From: Sulfobacillus sp.
Lineage (GTDB): Bacteria; Bacillota; Sulfobacillia; Sulfobacillales; Sulfobacillaceae
DNA length: 64,000 bases
Direction of reading: 5' to 3'
NCBI GenBank assembly: GCA_027309085.1
Contig: DAIDDL010000014.1
Coordinates: forward strand, 1 to 64,000
The translations under genes were made by a program, and so were the position numbers. Shown here one piece after another: positions 15,752 through 24,474 of the stretch (position 1 is the first letter of the stretch; the number at the start of each line of letters is the position of its first letter). A model generated the notes under the pieces. The model saw only the letters and a list, made by a program, of their open reading frames with translations. It was not told the DNA's origin and searched no databases.

Positions 15752-16453
15752 ATGTCTTTGACCTCTGCGCTTCCCGTGTCTCCCGTGTTTTTGTTACGCG
15801 CTCGTCACGCCGCCGATGTTTGGGGTGCCCGGCCTCTTATTACCCCAGAATGGTATATTCCGTTAGGATACCCCACTCCAGCGGGGCTCATTGTCCACCA
15901 CCAATTGCATGCTTGGCCTTCGCCAGCCCACCGGCAGCTGTGGGGGCACTGCCGCTATGGCTGTCCTGCCGCCGTCATTGATCGTCTGTCCTCCGCGGAC
16001 TTTTCTCTAATCTTTGATGCGGATTCACTCTGGGGCCGGCAGTATTTCCTGAATCTATTTGCAGCATTTTTGCATACCGGGCCATGGCCGGATCTTGCCC
16101 GAGCTGCGGTTTCTCGGGCCGCAACGCTTCAATGGCAGGCCCTCTGGAAGCGCGGGACACGATCCGGGCAGTCCGGCTGGCAACATCCGCAGTGGTCTTG
16201 GCTCTTCATTCCCGATTTTGCGCCGCTCGCGCCCCTTAATGCCTATCTGCCTGCCACGCAGGACCCGTTGCCGCTCGGGCCGTGGTTAGCCCAGACGATT
16301 CCTTTGGTGCAAAACGTTGATCCGTTGTGGCTGATCGACCAACCGTTGGTGCCCCTGCAACTTATTGGCATGCAATGGGCGATGTGGCAGGCCATGGGCC
16401 TGGGGTATTTTGAACCGCTTCAGGAGGGTCCAAACGATGGCTCCTCCCGTTAA
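15752..16453 (+). CDS. Hypothetical 233-aa protein
   Basis: GAAAGGAG lies before ATG 15752. The protein is rich in Trp, Pro and Leu, with no signal peptide and no motif I recognise. Its 3' end overlaps the start of the next gene by 17 bases, so the two are probably co-translated and may act together. Confidence 0.65.
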   Translation: MSLTSALPVSPVFLLRARHAADVWGARPLITPEWYIPLGYPTPAGLIVHHQLHAWPSPAHRQLWGHCRYGCPAAVIDRLSSADFSLIFDADSLWGRQYFLNLFAAFLHTGPWPDLARAAVSRAATLQWQALWKRGTRSGQSGWQHPQWSWLFIPDFAPLAPLNAYLPATQDPLPLGPWLAQTIPLVQNVDPLWLIDQPLVPLQLIGMQWAMWQAMGLGYFEPLQEGPNDGSSR

Positions 16454-17591
16454 GTATAATTCGCGCTACAACACGACTATGCGGTTGTCCTACACCACCA
16501 TGATGAGCATTTTAGTCGGGTTAGGCGTCACCGTTGGGGGATTTGTGGACCCGGCGTTAACGTTTCTCAACAATCCTGCCATTAACGCGGGGGCCTCAGG
16601 AATCATTGGCACGTTAGCCGGGCTCGGTGCTGTGGGCATCTTTAATTCTCGCCTGGCGAAGTCCTCCAGTACCGTCGATCAGGCCTATCAGGAGGCGCTA
16701 ATTTGGCCGCATCCGCATCAAACCTCCGGGTATCTGGTTCTGCAACCACACCATCGCAAAACCGGCTGGCGGCTCCGTGACGCGATAACTTGGCGCAAGC
16801 CGCCCAAAATCCTTGGAGCCGCCGCTACCGAAGATCAAGCGCAGGCGTTGTGTCGCGCTGTCACACAGGAAGATGGCGTCGTCATCGATCCGTCTCGTCT
16901 GTCTGACGCGCAATCTCAGGCCTTTGATAAGGCCTATGCGAAATATACCCAGGATCCCAGCGTTTATGACCACAATACGCAAAAGCAACTCACAGGACTG
17001 TGGCGCGTCACCGCTGTTGACCCGACCACCCCGGAGATCCTCGCCTACCGCACGCGCTATACGGCGCATGGCCGTCAAATCGAATTTTATCCTTCGCCGC
17101 CGCAGACCACGTCGACGGTCACTACATTGAAGGCCGATTTGGCTCATCGCAATTTGTTTGCCCCGGCCGATCAGACTATTCCGGAATCGTTGCCAGAAGG
17201 CACCCCGCTTGTCCAAGCGCCCGACTTACACACGGCGTGGGACGTGCAACGGCTCCAGACCCAAGCGACGATTCCCTGGACACTGCTAAACGTGGCCAAT
17301 CCGAATCAGATGCCGTATTGGACGGCGGGGTGTGCCGTGCCTACGGCTAACGGCACGGGGTTAACGTGGCACTTTTTCCCCGAACCGCCGCGTACGATGA
17401 CCGACCCGCAGCGGTTAAGCCAAGACCTGCGCCGCTACAGCGTGCCGGATCAAACGCCTGCCGAATGGCCAGTGGCCGTGACGCCTCCCTCAGAGGCTCT
17501 CGCCCAATGGAACGCCCAAGCTCGTCCTACCCCGGCCTTATCGCCTGCTGCGCCGACGTTAGCAGTTTCTCTCCGTCATCCGTCACTGTGA
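16437..17591 (+). CDS. Membrane-anchored hypothetical protein (384 aa)
   Basis: CAGGAGGG lies upstream of ATG 16437, inside the end of the previous gene. Residues ~20-40 and ~48-68 form two hydrophobic segments (MMSILVGLGVTVGGFVDPAL; GIIGTLAGLGAVGIFNS), followed by a large soluble domain. No catalytic motif is evident. The coupling suggests a complex with the 233-aa protein. Confidence 0.65.
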   Translation: MAPPVKYNSRYNTTMRLSYTTMMSILVGLGVTVGGFVDPALTFLNNPAINAGASGIIGTLAGLGAVGIFNSRLAKSSSTVDQAYQEALIWPHPHQTSGYLVLQPHHRKTGWRLRDAITWRKPPKILGAAATEDQAQALCRAVTQEDGVVIDPSRLSDAQSQAFDKAYAKYTQDPSVYDHNTQKQLTGLWRVTAVDPTTPEILAYRTRYTAHGRQIEFYPSPPQTTSTVTTLKADLAHRNLFAPADQTIPESLPEGTPLVQAPDLHTAWDVQRLQTQATIPWTLLNVANPNQMPYWTAGCAVPTANGTGLTWHFFPEPPRTMTDPQRLSQDLRRYSVPDQTPAEWPVAVTPPSEALAQWNAQARPTPALSPAAPTLAVSLRHPSL

Positions 17592-17604
17592 GGGGGTCGC
17601 GCCT

Positions 17605-17627
17605 CCCATGCCCAAGCTGGGCATGGG
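17605..17627. terminator. GC-rich hairpin
   Basis: CCCATGCCC and GGGCATGGG form a perfect 9-bp stem with a 5-base loop just after the membrane protein gene. Confidence 0.5.
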
Positions 17628-17707
17628 CTGGTGATGCTGTTCGCCATTTCTGTCGTATGGGCTGTGATAATCCATTCCTATCACTCACTTTTGAGGAGGT
17701 TTTTTTG

Positions 17708-18226
17708 ATGGAGATCACCTACGCGACCCCGGAGACGCTGGCTGTGCTTGATCGCGCCTCCGTCTCTATCTTGCCGCATTGCTGGGCTCAGTACAATGAT
17801 GTGCATTGTCGCAAGCCGAGCCTCGCCTCCCCGACCGCCGCCTTGCAGGCTGGTTGGACGGTGCTGCAAGTGTCGTTGACTTCCGTCCCCTCTCGCCCCG
17901 CCTCTTTTGGCACCACCTTGCTGGTTCCCTTTTGTCCCGAACACAACCATAACGATATGGCCGATGTCGCTTTTTGGGCGTTTGGCTTGCATACTCCCAT
18001 CTGGGACGCCGCGATTCCGGCGTTAGGCTCCGAACGCATCCAAATGAACCGGGATTGTCCCGAATGCCACCGGATCGTCGATGCCCAATGGGATCTCTCC
18101 GAGCCATTGCCCGATGGCTGGCATGCCGCGTATACCTATACCGGCGGCTCTATTGTCGAAGGCCATATAACGATCGCCTGCCCCAAACACACGTATGCCC
18201 TGTGGGATTTTTCGTTGGGCATTTAA
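17708..18226 (+). CDS. Hypothetical Cys/His-rich protein (172 aa)
   Basis: GAGGAGG precedes ATG 17708. Cysteines and histidines are spread through the protein (HCWAQYNDVHC, FCPEHNH, DCPECH, CPKH), suggesting one or two zinc sites. No family recognised. Neighbouring genes are small and independent, each with its own ribosome site. Confidence 0.65.
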   Translation: MEITYATPETLAVLDRASVSILPHCWAQYNDVHCRKPSLASPTAALQAGWTVLQVSLTSVPSRPASFGTTLLVPFCPEHNHNDMADVAFWAFGLHTPIWDAAIPALGSERIQMNRDCPECHRIVDAQWDLSEPLPDGWHAAYTYTGGSIVEGHITIACPKHTYALWDFSLGI

Positions 18227-18321
18227 GTCTCGTCCGGACTCTTGCCGTTGATGCCGCGTCCTGACGGAGCGCAGCATGTTAGCAGTGTCTTCCCACTCCC
18301 CCAAAAAGGACGGCGACCACC

Positions 18322-18570
18322 TTGACAACCCATTGGACAGCCTTTTACCTCGACCGTGCCGTACGGTATCGTCGGATTTTCTTAAGGTTCGCCAAGCCTC
18401 GGCACCACCTGGCGATTCTCCTCCTCGCGCTATTGAGCATGGTTGTCATTAGCGAAATGCCCACCCCGTGGGTTGTGATCACGCAACTACCGTTTTTAGT
18501 CTTGCCGGTTTGGCTATATGGTTCCCATGCTTCTTGGGCGATCATGCGCCGCCGTTCCTCGCGGTCCTAA
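18322..18570 (+). CDS. Small membrane protein with TTG start
   Basis: AAAAAGGACGG lies upstream of TTG 18322. A hydrophobic stretch of ~35 residues ([20 protein letters not shown] and onward) makes one or two membrane spans, flanked by basic ends. Function unknown. The rare start and modest ribosome site lower confidence. Confidence 0.45.
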   Translation: MTTHWTAFYLDRAVRYRRIFLRFAKPRHHLAILLLALLSMVVISEMPTPWVVITQLPFLVLPVWLYGSHASWAIMRRRSSRS

Positions 18571-18664
18571 TCGGTTCCCTCGCGCATACCGCCCCCCTGC
18601 ACGGGGCGGTATGATGAAGGTGTTCTGCACCATACAAAAACCCACTCAAAGGAGCTGTTCACTC

Positions 18665-19057
18665 ATGTTGAATCGCATTATTCTCATTGGTCGTCTCACC
18701 CGTGACCCGGAACTCCGTTACACACCGCAAGCCGTGCCGGTGGCCTCGTTTTCGCTCGCCGTCGATCGGCCCTTCACCAATCAGCAGGGCAACCGGGAAG
18801 CCGACTTCATTGATATTGTCGCGTGGCGCAAGCTTGGGGAGACCGTCGGCAATCATCTGACCAAGGGCCGGTTGGTGGCCGTCGAAGGCCGCTTGCAGAT
18901 CCGGTCTTACGAAGCCCAAGACGGCACTAAACGCCGCGTCGCGGAGGTCGTGGCCGATTCCGTCCAGTTCCTCGACTTCCCCAAGGACAAAGCCGGGGCA
19001 CCCACTGGCACTATGCCGGAGGACGCCCCGGAGTTGCCTGACGACTTGCCATTCTGA
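18665..19057 (+). CDS. ssb: Single-stranded DNA-binding protein, copy 1
   Basis: A 130-aa SSB with the OB fold at residues 1-105 ([45 protein letters not shown]) and the acidic tip DDLPF, which recruits partner enzymes. It coats ssDNA during replication, transfer and recombination. It is shorter than chromosomal Firmicute SSBs (~170 aa) because the linker is reduced. AAAGGAG precedes ATG 18665, and a hairpin (ATACCGCCCC at 18586 with its complement) lies upstream. A second copy at 22976 shares the 3' flank too, showing a block duplication. The ERF protein at 61680 is a likely partner. Confidence 0.95.
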   Translation: MLNRIILIGRLTRDPELRYTPQAVPVASFSLAVDRPFTNQQGNREADFIDIVAWRKLGETVGNHLTKGRLVAVEGRLQIRSYEAQDGTKRRVAEVVADSVQFLDFPKDKAGAPTGTMPEDAPELPDDLPF

Positions 19058-19112
19058 CGACCCTATCCAATCTATGTCCCGGGCCCACCAGGCCCGGGGC
19101 GTCCCAGCTTTT

Positions 19113-19141
19113 TTGGCAGTAGACCGGGTTCCTGCTATACT
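19113..19141 (+). promoter_or_regulatory. Sigma-70-type promoter
   Basis: TTGGCA at 19113-19118 and TATACT at 19136-19141 are 17 bases apart, close to consensus. The expected transcript start (about 19148) lies upstream of ATG 19183 but only just before ATG 19156, which helps choose the start of the coiled-coil gene. Confidence 0.65.
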
Positions 19142-19182
19142 GGAGGTATACGACGATGCACACGAAAGGACTGAGTACCCCC

Positions 19183-19500
19183 ATGAGCGATGCTCCGAAG
19201 ACGCCGACTGAGCCGACCCCGGTCATCGAGATGCCCTGGGTGTTCATCAGCAATCAAATTCAGCAACTGAACGACAACATGAATCAGCGGTTTAACGACG
19301 AACGCATCCGCATGGATGACCGCTTTGCCGCTATTGACCACCGCTTCGCGGCCATTGATCAGCGGTTTGCGGGTATTGATCAGCGCCTCGATAAGCTCGA
19401 ACACCGCCTCGAATTCCGCGTCAGCACGTGGTTGGCCATTATTCTGGCGGCGCTGACCCTCATTATTGGCGTCCTCTTGGGTCATTCTGCGGGCTTATGA
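19183..19500 (+). CDS. Coiled-coil protein with C-terminal membrane anchor
   Basis: Heptad-like repeats (RFAAIDHRFAAIDQRF, GIDQRLDKLEHRLEF) are followed by one membrane span (WLAIILAALTLIIGVLLGHS). The design matches the products at 14843 (broken) and 26011, though the sequence differs, so it is a more distant member of the same type. Similar short coiled-coil/TM proteins occur on phages and plasmids with unknown roles. I prefer ATG 19183 (AAAGGA upstream) because the promoter just before would leave no leader for ATG 19156. Confidence 0.65.
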   Translation: MSDAPKTPTEPTPVIEMPWVFISNQIQQLNDNMNQRFNDERIRMDDRFAAIDHRFAAIDQRFAGIDQRLDKLEHRLEFRVSTWLAIILAALTLIIGVLLGHSAGL

Positions 19501-19639
19501 TAGGGATGTCAGATCAGCGTGTCGTGTAATCCTTTGCGCTCCGTGCCACCAAGACGCGGGGCTTTTTTGGTTTGCATGATGCGGCCGGGTGTCCCTCCTA
19601 AGGGTCAGCATGGCCCCGTCAGCGCCAAAGGAGAGGACT

Positions 19640-19738
19640 GTGCTCTGCCACATCTCGTTCTGGATATCGCGCTTTCCCGCCGAACATCCCTCGCCTGGGC
19701 CTGCCCGGGCCTGGGAGACTCCCTTCGTCGCGGCTTGA
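19640..19738 (+). CDS. Possible 32-aa peptide
   Basis: AAAGGAG precedes GTG 19640, and the frame runs 32 codons to TGA. Apart from this the 328-bp stretch 19501-19828 holds only short GC-rich palindromes. The peptide (MLCHISFWISRF at its start) has no known relative. Support is the ribosome site alone. Confidence 0.25.
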   Translation: MLCHISFWISRFPAEHPSPGPARAWETPFVAA

Positions 19739-19758
19739 CCTTGAGTGCGCCTCCGTGT

Positions 19759-19784
19759 AGCAGGCCCTCATAGAGGGGCCTGCT
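19759..19784. terminator. GC-rich hairpin
   Basis: AGCAGGCCC and GGGCCTGCT form a perfect 9-bp stem before the sigma-region-4-like gene; CTTTGG follows. Confidence 0.55.
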
Positions 19785-19828
19785 CTTTGGTCGGTGTTTT
19801 CACCACACCCCAAAGGAGCGGATATCCC

Positions 19829-20068
19829 ATGACCTCTTCTCTCTTCGATGCGTTGCAGACTCTCCCGACCCTCACCTACCAAGTCGTACTCTTGACGTAC
19901 GGCCTCGTCAACGGCACGCCGTACACCGTGCGCACCATTGCCCGCCAGCTCTCTCTGTCGGAAACCTCTGTGCACCGTTTGCAAGCGGACGCACTCGCAC
20001 ACTTACGCGGCATTCCGGCTTTTCGGCAGCTCGCGGGCACCCGACAGGCGGTGCGTCGTGTCGGCTAA
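19829..20068 (+). CDS. Sigma-70 region 4-like small protein
   Basis: The 79-aa product resembles region 4 of sigma factors: LPTLTYQVVLLTYGLVNG, then YTVRTIARQLSLSETSVHRL and ALAHLRGI, a complete helix-turn-helix with the usual preceding helix. Region 4 reads -35 boxes. Without region 2 it cannot melt promoters alone, so it may act as a transcription regulator, bind RNA polymerase or pair with a partial sigma. AAAGGAG precedes ATG 19829. The full sigma factor at 30365 lies on the same element. Confidence 0.65.
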   Translation: MTSSLFDALQTLPTLTYQVVLLTYGLVNGTPYTVRTIARQLSLSETSVHRLQADALAHLRGIPAFRQLAGTRQAVRRVG

Positions 20069-20204
20069 TCGCGTGACGCGTCGGGCCCATTATCGACTGC
20101 GCCCGATGGCACGGCGGTTTTGGGCGGTAGTCTTCCGCTTGAGTGCCTTCGTGCTCCTCTGGGGCGTGTTGGTCAGTGTGATGCTCGTGGGCCCCCACCG
20201 CTAA
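20058..20204 (+). CDS. Small single-span membrane protein
   Basis: GTG 20058 lies inside the 3' end of the sigma-region-4-like gene. A basic N-terminus is followed by one span (LSAFVLLWGVLVSVMLVG). 48 aa. Translational coupling suggests a functional link with the upstream regulator, perhaps as an anti-sigma-like anchor, but nothing in the sequence proves it. Confidence 0.4.
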   Translation: MSANRVTRRAHYRLRPMARRFWAVVFRLSAFVLLWGVLVSVMLVGPHR

Positions 20205-20253
20205 GTCCCAGCGCGCTCTCAGAGCCATTCTAATCAAAGGACGTGATCATCCT

Positions 20254-20427
20254 ATGACAACCCCAGCCGTCTCACAGACCACGGATACTGCCCCTTATTC
20301 GCCCGCCTGGCACGCTTGGATTGCCCGGCTGCGCATGCAACCTCCCCATTCTCACTTACGCGCCAGCCTGAACGCCCGGCAGACTGCTCTTGCCGCCCGT
20401 ACCACCCCGGAACCCGGGGCGGTTTAA
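20254..20427 (+). CDS. Small hypothetical protein (57 aa)
   Basis: AAAGGACG lies before ATG 20254. The product is basic and Ala/Thr/Pro-rich without a named motif. Its last codons overlap a CCCCGG/CCGGGG hairpin, an arrangement seen after several genes here. Confidence 0.45.
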   Translation: MTTPAVSQTTDTAPYSPAWHAWIARLRMQPPHSHLRASLNARQTALAARTTPEPGAV

Positions 20428-20452
20428 CATGTCACATTCTTGAGGAGTTATT

Positions 20453-20821
20453 ATGGCACTTAATTGGTTCTATTACATCAGACAATCTTTATTTCCCCAG
20501 CCACTACCGCCTTTAGCGACGATAGTGCTTCAATGGATTCCTCTCCTGACTACTGAGAATTGCTGGTGGCATCAGCATAACAATAACGTTACGCTATTTC
20601 TCCACAAACAGCGTATCTGCATCATCCAATGGGAACCATTACCGCTCGCGTTCATGGGAAGAGTTTACTTAATTTTCCCGGACACTATCCCCACTATCAC
20701 CTTTGCGCTCACCCAACACGGCGATGCTTGGACCTATCAGGCCACAGACAATTCTCCCCTCTCTCCGCAGGATGCGTACAATCAGCGTATACGCCAATTC
20801 CCGGGGAGCATCCTCCCATGA
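20453..20821 (+). CDS. Hypothetical 122-aa protein, AT-rich
   Basis: AGGAG lies 7 bases before ATG 20453. Trp, Gln, Ile and Leu are frequent, and base composition is lower in GC than around it, hinting at separate origin. No family recognised. The next 30-codon ORF overlaps its stop. Confidence 0.55.
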   Translation: MALNWFYYIRQSLFPQPLPPLATIVLQWIPLLTTENCWWHQHNNNVTLFLHKQRICIIQWEPLPLAFMGRVYLIFPDTIPTITFALTQHGDAWTYQATDNSPLSPQDAYNQRIRQFPGSILP

Positions 20822-20910
20822 CGCATGAACCCCAGCCCCTTTCCTCCAAGACAGGGGAGCGTGTCATTATCGCAGGGAGTCTGAGGCCCACCCTATTGGA
20901 ATTTTCTTGA
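20818..20910 (+). CDS. Possible 30-aa coupled peptide
   Basis: ATG 20818 overlaps the previous stop (ATGA) and the frame runs 30 codons. Coupling is the only support. Confidence 0.25.
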   Translation: MTHEPQPLSSKTGERVIIAGSLRPTLLEFS

Positions 20911-20950
20911 CGTTTCGGGTATCATCACAATAAAGGAGAGCGACCTAACG

Positions 20951-21109
20951 ATGGCGTATTTCATCCGTGCGGGGCACACCCGCAAATTGTGGCGGCTGTT
21001 CCCTCGCAAGCCCTACTCTATCCCCCCACGATCGGCATTGTGGATGTTACGAATTCAGGCCTTCAAGAGTCTCCTCGCGCACCACGATTCTTTTGGCGAT
21101 TTCTTCTAA
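20951..21109 (+). CDS. Small basic protein (52 aa)
   Basis: AAAGGAG lies before ATG 20951. The product is rich in Arg, Lys and aromatic residues (HTRKLWRLFPRKPYSIPPRS). No family recognised. Confidence 0.45.
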   Translation: MAYFIRAGHTRKLWRLFPRKPYSIPPRSALWMLRIQAFKSLLAHHDSFGDFF

Positions 21110-21263
21110 CCTTTCTTGTTCCACCGGATAGAGGAGCGGTCACGTCCCGGCCCTTGGCAGCCGGGGCTCTTGATTCCCCGCCGTGATTCTGTCCCGTGTG
21201 TACCGCACCTTTTCCCGAGAGAGCTTTCACCTATTCTTGGATCCAATCCAAGGAGACATGTCG

Positions 21264-21884
21264 ATGGACGATTGGGATATGCAACTGCTCACCCGCCGCA
21301 ACCAGGATGAGGAACGGCGCGATACCGCCCCGCTCATCCTCGACGAATTGCGCTGCTGGTTTGAAACCCATCTGACTCCGTGGGCCGACCGCTGGTACGG
21401 GAAAATTCTCGTGTCCGCCGATTTTACCGTGACGGTCAATATCTGGCTCACCGCTACGCCCTTCTCGGGATCCCACTGGATCTCAACCACACCAGCCTCT
21501 TTCTCTCTGGGCCGCGTGTTATTTCTCACCGGCTCCTTGCAGGCTCTCCGCTGCGCCTCCGCGCACTGCCTGCTGGAGTATTCGGATCACCACTGGCACG
21601 CCAGCGAAGAATTGTTTGCGCTCTGGATGGCTCAGATAGACACAGTAGTTACTCAGCAACAATGGGCCCATGTCCCCTCCCTTGCCGCACACCCCAGACT
21701 CCGCACAGGACACCTGCCACCGGCTCGCCGCATCGCTCAAGGATTCGCGCTCGGTGCGAGCATGAGTACGCTCGTGACCCTTCTTCCGCTGCTCTTCGTC
21801 CCTCATGGGGGGATCCCCCTGTGCTCTATGGTCGGGTCCTTGAGTGTCCTGGTTTTTTCTCTGCCCTGGGCCTTATGGCCGTAA
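21264..21884 (+). CDS. Hypothetical protein with C-terminal membrane segments (206 aa)
   Basis: AAGGAG lies 8 bases before ATG 21264. The first ~160 residues look soluble; the last 45 hold two hydrophobic spans (GASMSTLVTLLPLLFV; MVGSLSVLVFSLPWALWP). No motif recognised. It stands alone with its own ribosome site. Confidence 0.55.
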   Translation: MDDWDMQLLTRRNQDEERRDTAPLILDELRCWFETHLTPWADRWYGKILVSADFTVTVNIWLTATPFSGSHWISTTPASFSLGRVLFLTGSLQALRCASAHCLLEYSDHHWHASEELFALWMAQIDTVVTQQQWAHVPSLAAHPRLRTGHLPPARRIAQGFALGASMSTLVTLLPLLFVPHGGIPLCSMVGSLSVLVFSLPWALWP

Positions 21885-22080
21885 TGCACCCCTGATGTTC
21901 TGGATCGGCTCCGCTTCCGACCCCCCTTTTTGCGTTCCTGGCCTCACCCCTCGCTCCGTTCACTCGATGCCCCGCTGTGCGGAATGTAGCCCCGTTCCGT
22001 GCCCTATGCGGGCACAACGTGTCAGCCGTGTTCTCAAATACCCTTAAACACCCTCACACTCAAAGGAGCTGACCTCTCTC

Positions 22081-22665
22081 ATGGCTGTGGCCTCACATCC
22101 CGTGTTGGATACCTTTATTACCCAGTTCGCCGCTACACTGAAAGCCGAACGTACGTCCCGCTTTGCCCAAATCGACCTGGCCGCGCAAATTTTGCTGCAC
22201 TTCGGTTATGCCGGGCTGCACCGCGTCAGTGATGCGGTCGGGATGGATCCCCGTATCTTAGTCGTCTATGCGAAAATCGGCCGAGCGTTTCCTCCGGAGA
22301 TCCGCCGCCAATGGCCCACCTTGCTGTATACGCATTACCGCGAGGCCGTGACAGCGGCGCACCGGTTTTCCCACGGGTCGAGTGCCGATCCGCAGTGGTG
22401 GGCACGCCAGGCATTCACCGCCGGCTGGAGCGCCGCCGAATTGCGCCGCCACGGGTTACATCATGTGCCCCTGTCGGCGGATCACCCCCCGCTGGCCGAA
22501 GATGTGGTCCGCCGCGCCGTGCGCATGGCGATGGAAGGGCAGGAGCAGGAGCGGCGCATTGAGACGCTGCTGGCCCGGTATAATGCGCAATATGCTCCGG
22601 TCACCGGAGTCGTCCTGGCGATGTGCCGCTCCCCGTATCCGCCGCCGCACACAGTGCACTCCTGA
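22081..22665 (+). CDS. Hypothetical protein with HTH-like segment (194 aa)
   Basis: AAAGGAG lies upstream of ATG 22081. HRVSDAVGMDPRILVVYAKI could be a helix-turn-helix, and the pattern of short helices around it recalls DNA-binding plasmid proteins, but I cannot name a family. A GTGCCC...GGGCAC hairpin with similar flanking words precedes both this gene and the second ssb, suggesting shared regulatory sequence. Confidence 0.6.
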   Translation: MAVASHPVLDTFITQFAATLKAERTSRFAQIDLAAQILLHFGYAGLHRVSDAVGMDPRILVVYAKIGRAFPPEIRRQWPTLLYTHYREAVTAAHRFSHGSSADPQWWARQAFTAGWSAAELRRHGLHHVPLSADHPPLAEDVVRRAVRMAMEGQEQERRIETLLARYNAQYAPVTGVVLAMCRSPYPPPHTVHS

Positions 22666-22975
22666 CGTGCTCATGTCCCCCATGGGTCTACTCGTCTTTC
22701 GCCGGCGCGGGCAGACCCCGCCGGGCCCTGGTTGAGTTGTGTGCTATACGGTTCGTATGGTGATCACCCGTGGGCGTTAGCGGCTCCGCTACCGCACCGC
22801 GTCAGGAAACACTTCCCGATTCTCAGGCGGATTTCACACGCTGTTCTCCGTGATCTCTTCGCGGTCTGCGCATGGCCATCAGGGAGCGTCGCAGGCTGTC
22901 GTGCCCTACGCGGGCACGACGTGTTGGTCGTGTTCTTCTCAACACAAAAACACTACTCAAAGGAGCTGTGCCTTC
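22666..22975. other. 310-bp gap without a supported gene
   Basis: No ORF with a ribosome site is seen. A GTGCCC-TACGC-GGGCAC hairpin and the downstream words CGTGTT and CAAAGGAGCTG resemble the leader of the gene at 22081. The rest shows no structure I can name. Confidence 0.5.
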
Positions 22976-23368
22976 ATGTTAAACAAAATCCTCTTAATTG
23001 GTCGCTTAACCCGGGACCCGGAAATGAAGTACCTCGCCAACGGCACGCCGGTCGTGAACTTTTCGGTGGCGGTGGACCGTCCGTTCACCAACGCGCAGGG
23101 CAACAAGGAAACGGATTTCATTGATATTGTCGCGTGGAGAAAGCTGGCCGAGACCGTGGCGAATCACCTCACGAAAGGTCGGCTCGTGGCCATCGAAGGC
23201 CGCCTGCAGATTCGCAGCTACGAGGCGCAAGACAGCTCTAAGCGCAAAGTCGCTGAGGTCGTGGCCGATTCCGTCCAGTTTCTCGACTTCCCGAAAGACC
23301 AGGCCGGAGTACCGGCCGGCGGCATCCCGGAGGACACCCCGGATTTTCCCGACGACTTGCCATTCTGA
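22976..23368 (+). CDS. ssb: Single-stranded DNA-binding protein, copy 2
   Basis: A second 130-aa SSB with the same OB-fold landmarks ([39 protein letters not shown]) and tail DDLPF. It matches copy 1 at most positions, with changes clustered in residues 17-50 and the linker. The sequence after the stop (GACGACCCTATCCA and a GGCCCGGG hairpin) is also shared, so ORF plus 3' flank were duplicated together. Having two SSBs may allow different loading in transfer and replication, or give dosage. AAAGGAG precedes ATG 22976. Confidence 0.95.
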   Translation: MLNKILLIGRLTRDPEMKYLANGTPVVNFSVAVDRPFTNAQGNKETDFIDIVAWRKLAETVANHLTKGRLVAIEGRLQIRSYEAQDSSKRKVAEVVADSVQFLDFPKDQAGVPAGGIPEDTPDFPDDLPF

Positions 23369-23451
23369 CGACCCTATCCACTCTGTGCCCCGCGCCCACC
23401 AGGCCCGGGGCCTTTTTTGTGTTTCACCACGACAAAAGGAGAGGATCTCTC

Positions 23452-23697
23452 ATGCCAGACTCCGACAACGATCCGCACAGCCCGATTTTCTGGGAGCTCG
23501 GACGGTACACGGTCGTCATTCAGCCCACGTGGCATCAGCGCTATACGTGGGACATCGTGGGCCCTCACGACCAGACCCCGTTTGCCACCGGATCGGCCCG
23601 TACGGTCGCCGAAGCCTTGCGGCAAGCGACGACAGCGGCCGAGATCCCTGCCGCTAGTGGCTCCTCTCGTACGGCACCCGCCGTTCGAGACGGCTGA
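23452..23697 (+). CDS. Hypothetical 81-aa protein
   Basis: AAAAGGAG lies before ATG 23452, just after the ssb 3' hairpin. Small, acidic at the start and Ala/Thr-rich at the end. A segment FWELGRYTVVIQPTWHQRYTW looks like a beta sheet. No family recognised. Confidence 0.55.
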   Translation: MPDSDNDPHSPIFWELGRYTVVIQPTWHQRYTWDIVGPHDQTPFATGSARTVAEALRQATTAAEIPAASGSSRTAPAVRDG

Positions 23698-23738
23698 TAT
23701 TTTCTCCACGGCTAAACTATCGTAAAGGAGACGTTTCC

Positions 23739-23999
23739 ATGACCGTCTTACGCCATTCCCGCCAACACCACCGCATGACACACCGCCGCTGGGCCCGGCG
23801 TCGTAAAATCCTTCTCAACCTCCTCTATCCTTGGCGGAATACCCCTGCCGACTGCGATACGCATTTTCCGTCCCATATGCTGGGCAAAAAGCCACGACGT
23901 GCTTGCCATATTGAGGAAAAACAGTTTCGCCAGCAAGTGCGCAAAGCTCTCTGGTACGATGAACCGATGCCCCGCTATCGCCATGAATATGCGGATTAG
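23739..23999 (+). CDS. Very basic hypothetical protein (86 aa)
   Basis: AAAGGAG lies before ATG 23739. The first 30 residues are dense in Arg and His (RHSRQHHRMTHRRWARRRK), suggesting nucleic-acid or phosphate binding. No family recognised. Confidence 0.55.
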   Translation: MTVLRHSRQHHRMTHRRWARRRKILLNLLYPWRNTPADCDTHFPSHMLGKKPRRACHIEEKQFRQQVRKALWYDEPMPRYRHEYAD

Positions 24000-24016
24000 C
24001 CTCCGGTTTTTATTGA

Positions 24017-24196
24017 TTGATTCCGCGGCACCCCGACCTGCCATTAGCTTTTGTACCCGACGACCAGATCACCACCCTGTGTGAAATTTGCACAACGGAG
24101 TCGGCCGCTGGGCAATTATGCCTCGCTTGTCATCCAGAGTCTTCGTTTGCCATTAACGCGTGTTCGACCTGTGGTATCCACAGCGTCGGTGACTAG
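24017..24196 (+). CDS. Small zinc-ribbon protein, TTG start
   Basis: The 59-codon frame contains three CxxC pairs (CEIC, CLAC, CSTC), typical of zinc ribbons. The only in-frame start is TTG 24017, and no clear ribosome site precedes it, so it may be the end of a larger, decayed gene. A perfect hairpin terminator follows directly. Confidence 0.4.
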   Translation: MIPRHPDLPLAFVPDDQITTLCEICTTESAAGQLCLACHPESSFAINACSTCGIHSVGD

Positions 24197-24198
24197 TA

Positions 24199-24227
24199 TG
24201 AAAGGCCTGAGAGTTTCAGGCCTTTCA
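24199..24227 (+). terminator. Hairpin terminator
   Basis: TGAAAGGCCTGA pairs perfectly with TCAGGCCTTTCA around GAGTT; TCATTTC follows. Confidence 0.65.
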
Positions 24228-24255
24228 TCATTTCAGAAGAAAGAAGGAATCCCCC

Positions 24256-24474
24256 ATGTCCTCCATGCACGATCAGCACACTATCGACACCCTCATTGAC
24301 CATCTCGAGTCTCAAGGATCCACAGAAGCCCACCTGGTGGCGGAACTGCTCGAAACGCTCGATATCCCTGACGACCTCCAGGTGTCGCCAACCTCATTCA
24401 TGATTACATGCCTGGACGAGCTCATTGGCTGGGCCATGCAGGCCCAAATGGTTTTACGGCGGTGTGTGCGATGA
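24256..24474 (+). CDS. Hypothetical acidic protein (72 aa)
   Basis: AAGAAGGA lies before ATG 24256. The protein is helical and acidic (TLIDHLESQGSTEAHLVAEL). Its stop overlaps the next start as ATGA, so the two genes are coupled. No family recognised. Confidence 0.55.
   Translation: MSSMHDQHTIDTLIDHLESQGSTEAHLVAELLETLDIPDDLQVSPTSFMITCLDELIGWAMQAQMVLRRCVR

Noticed and set aside
22674-22736. 20-codon ORF in the gap before the second ssb
   Set aside because: No ribosome site and no sequence feature.
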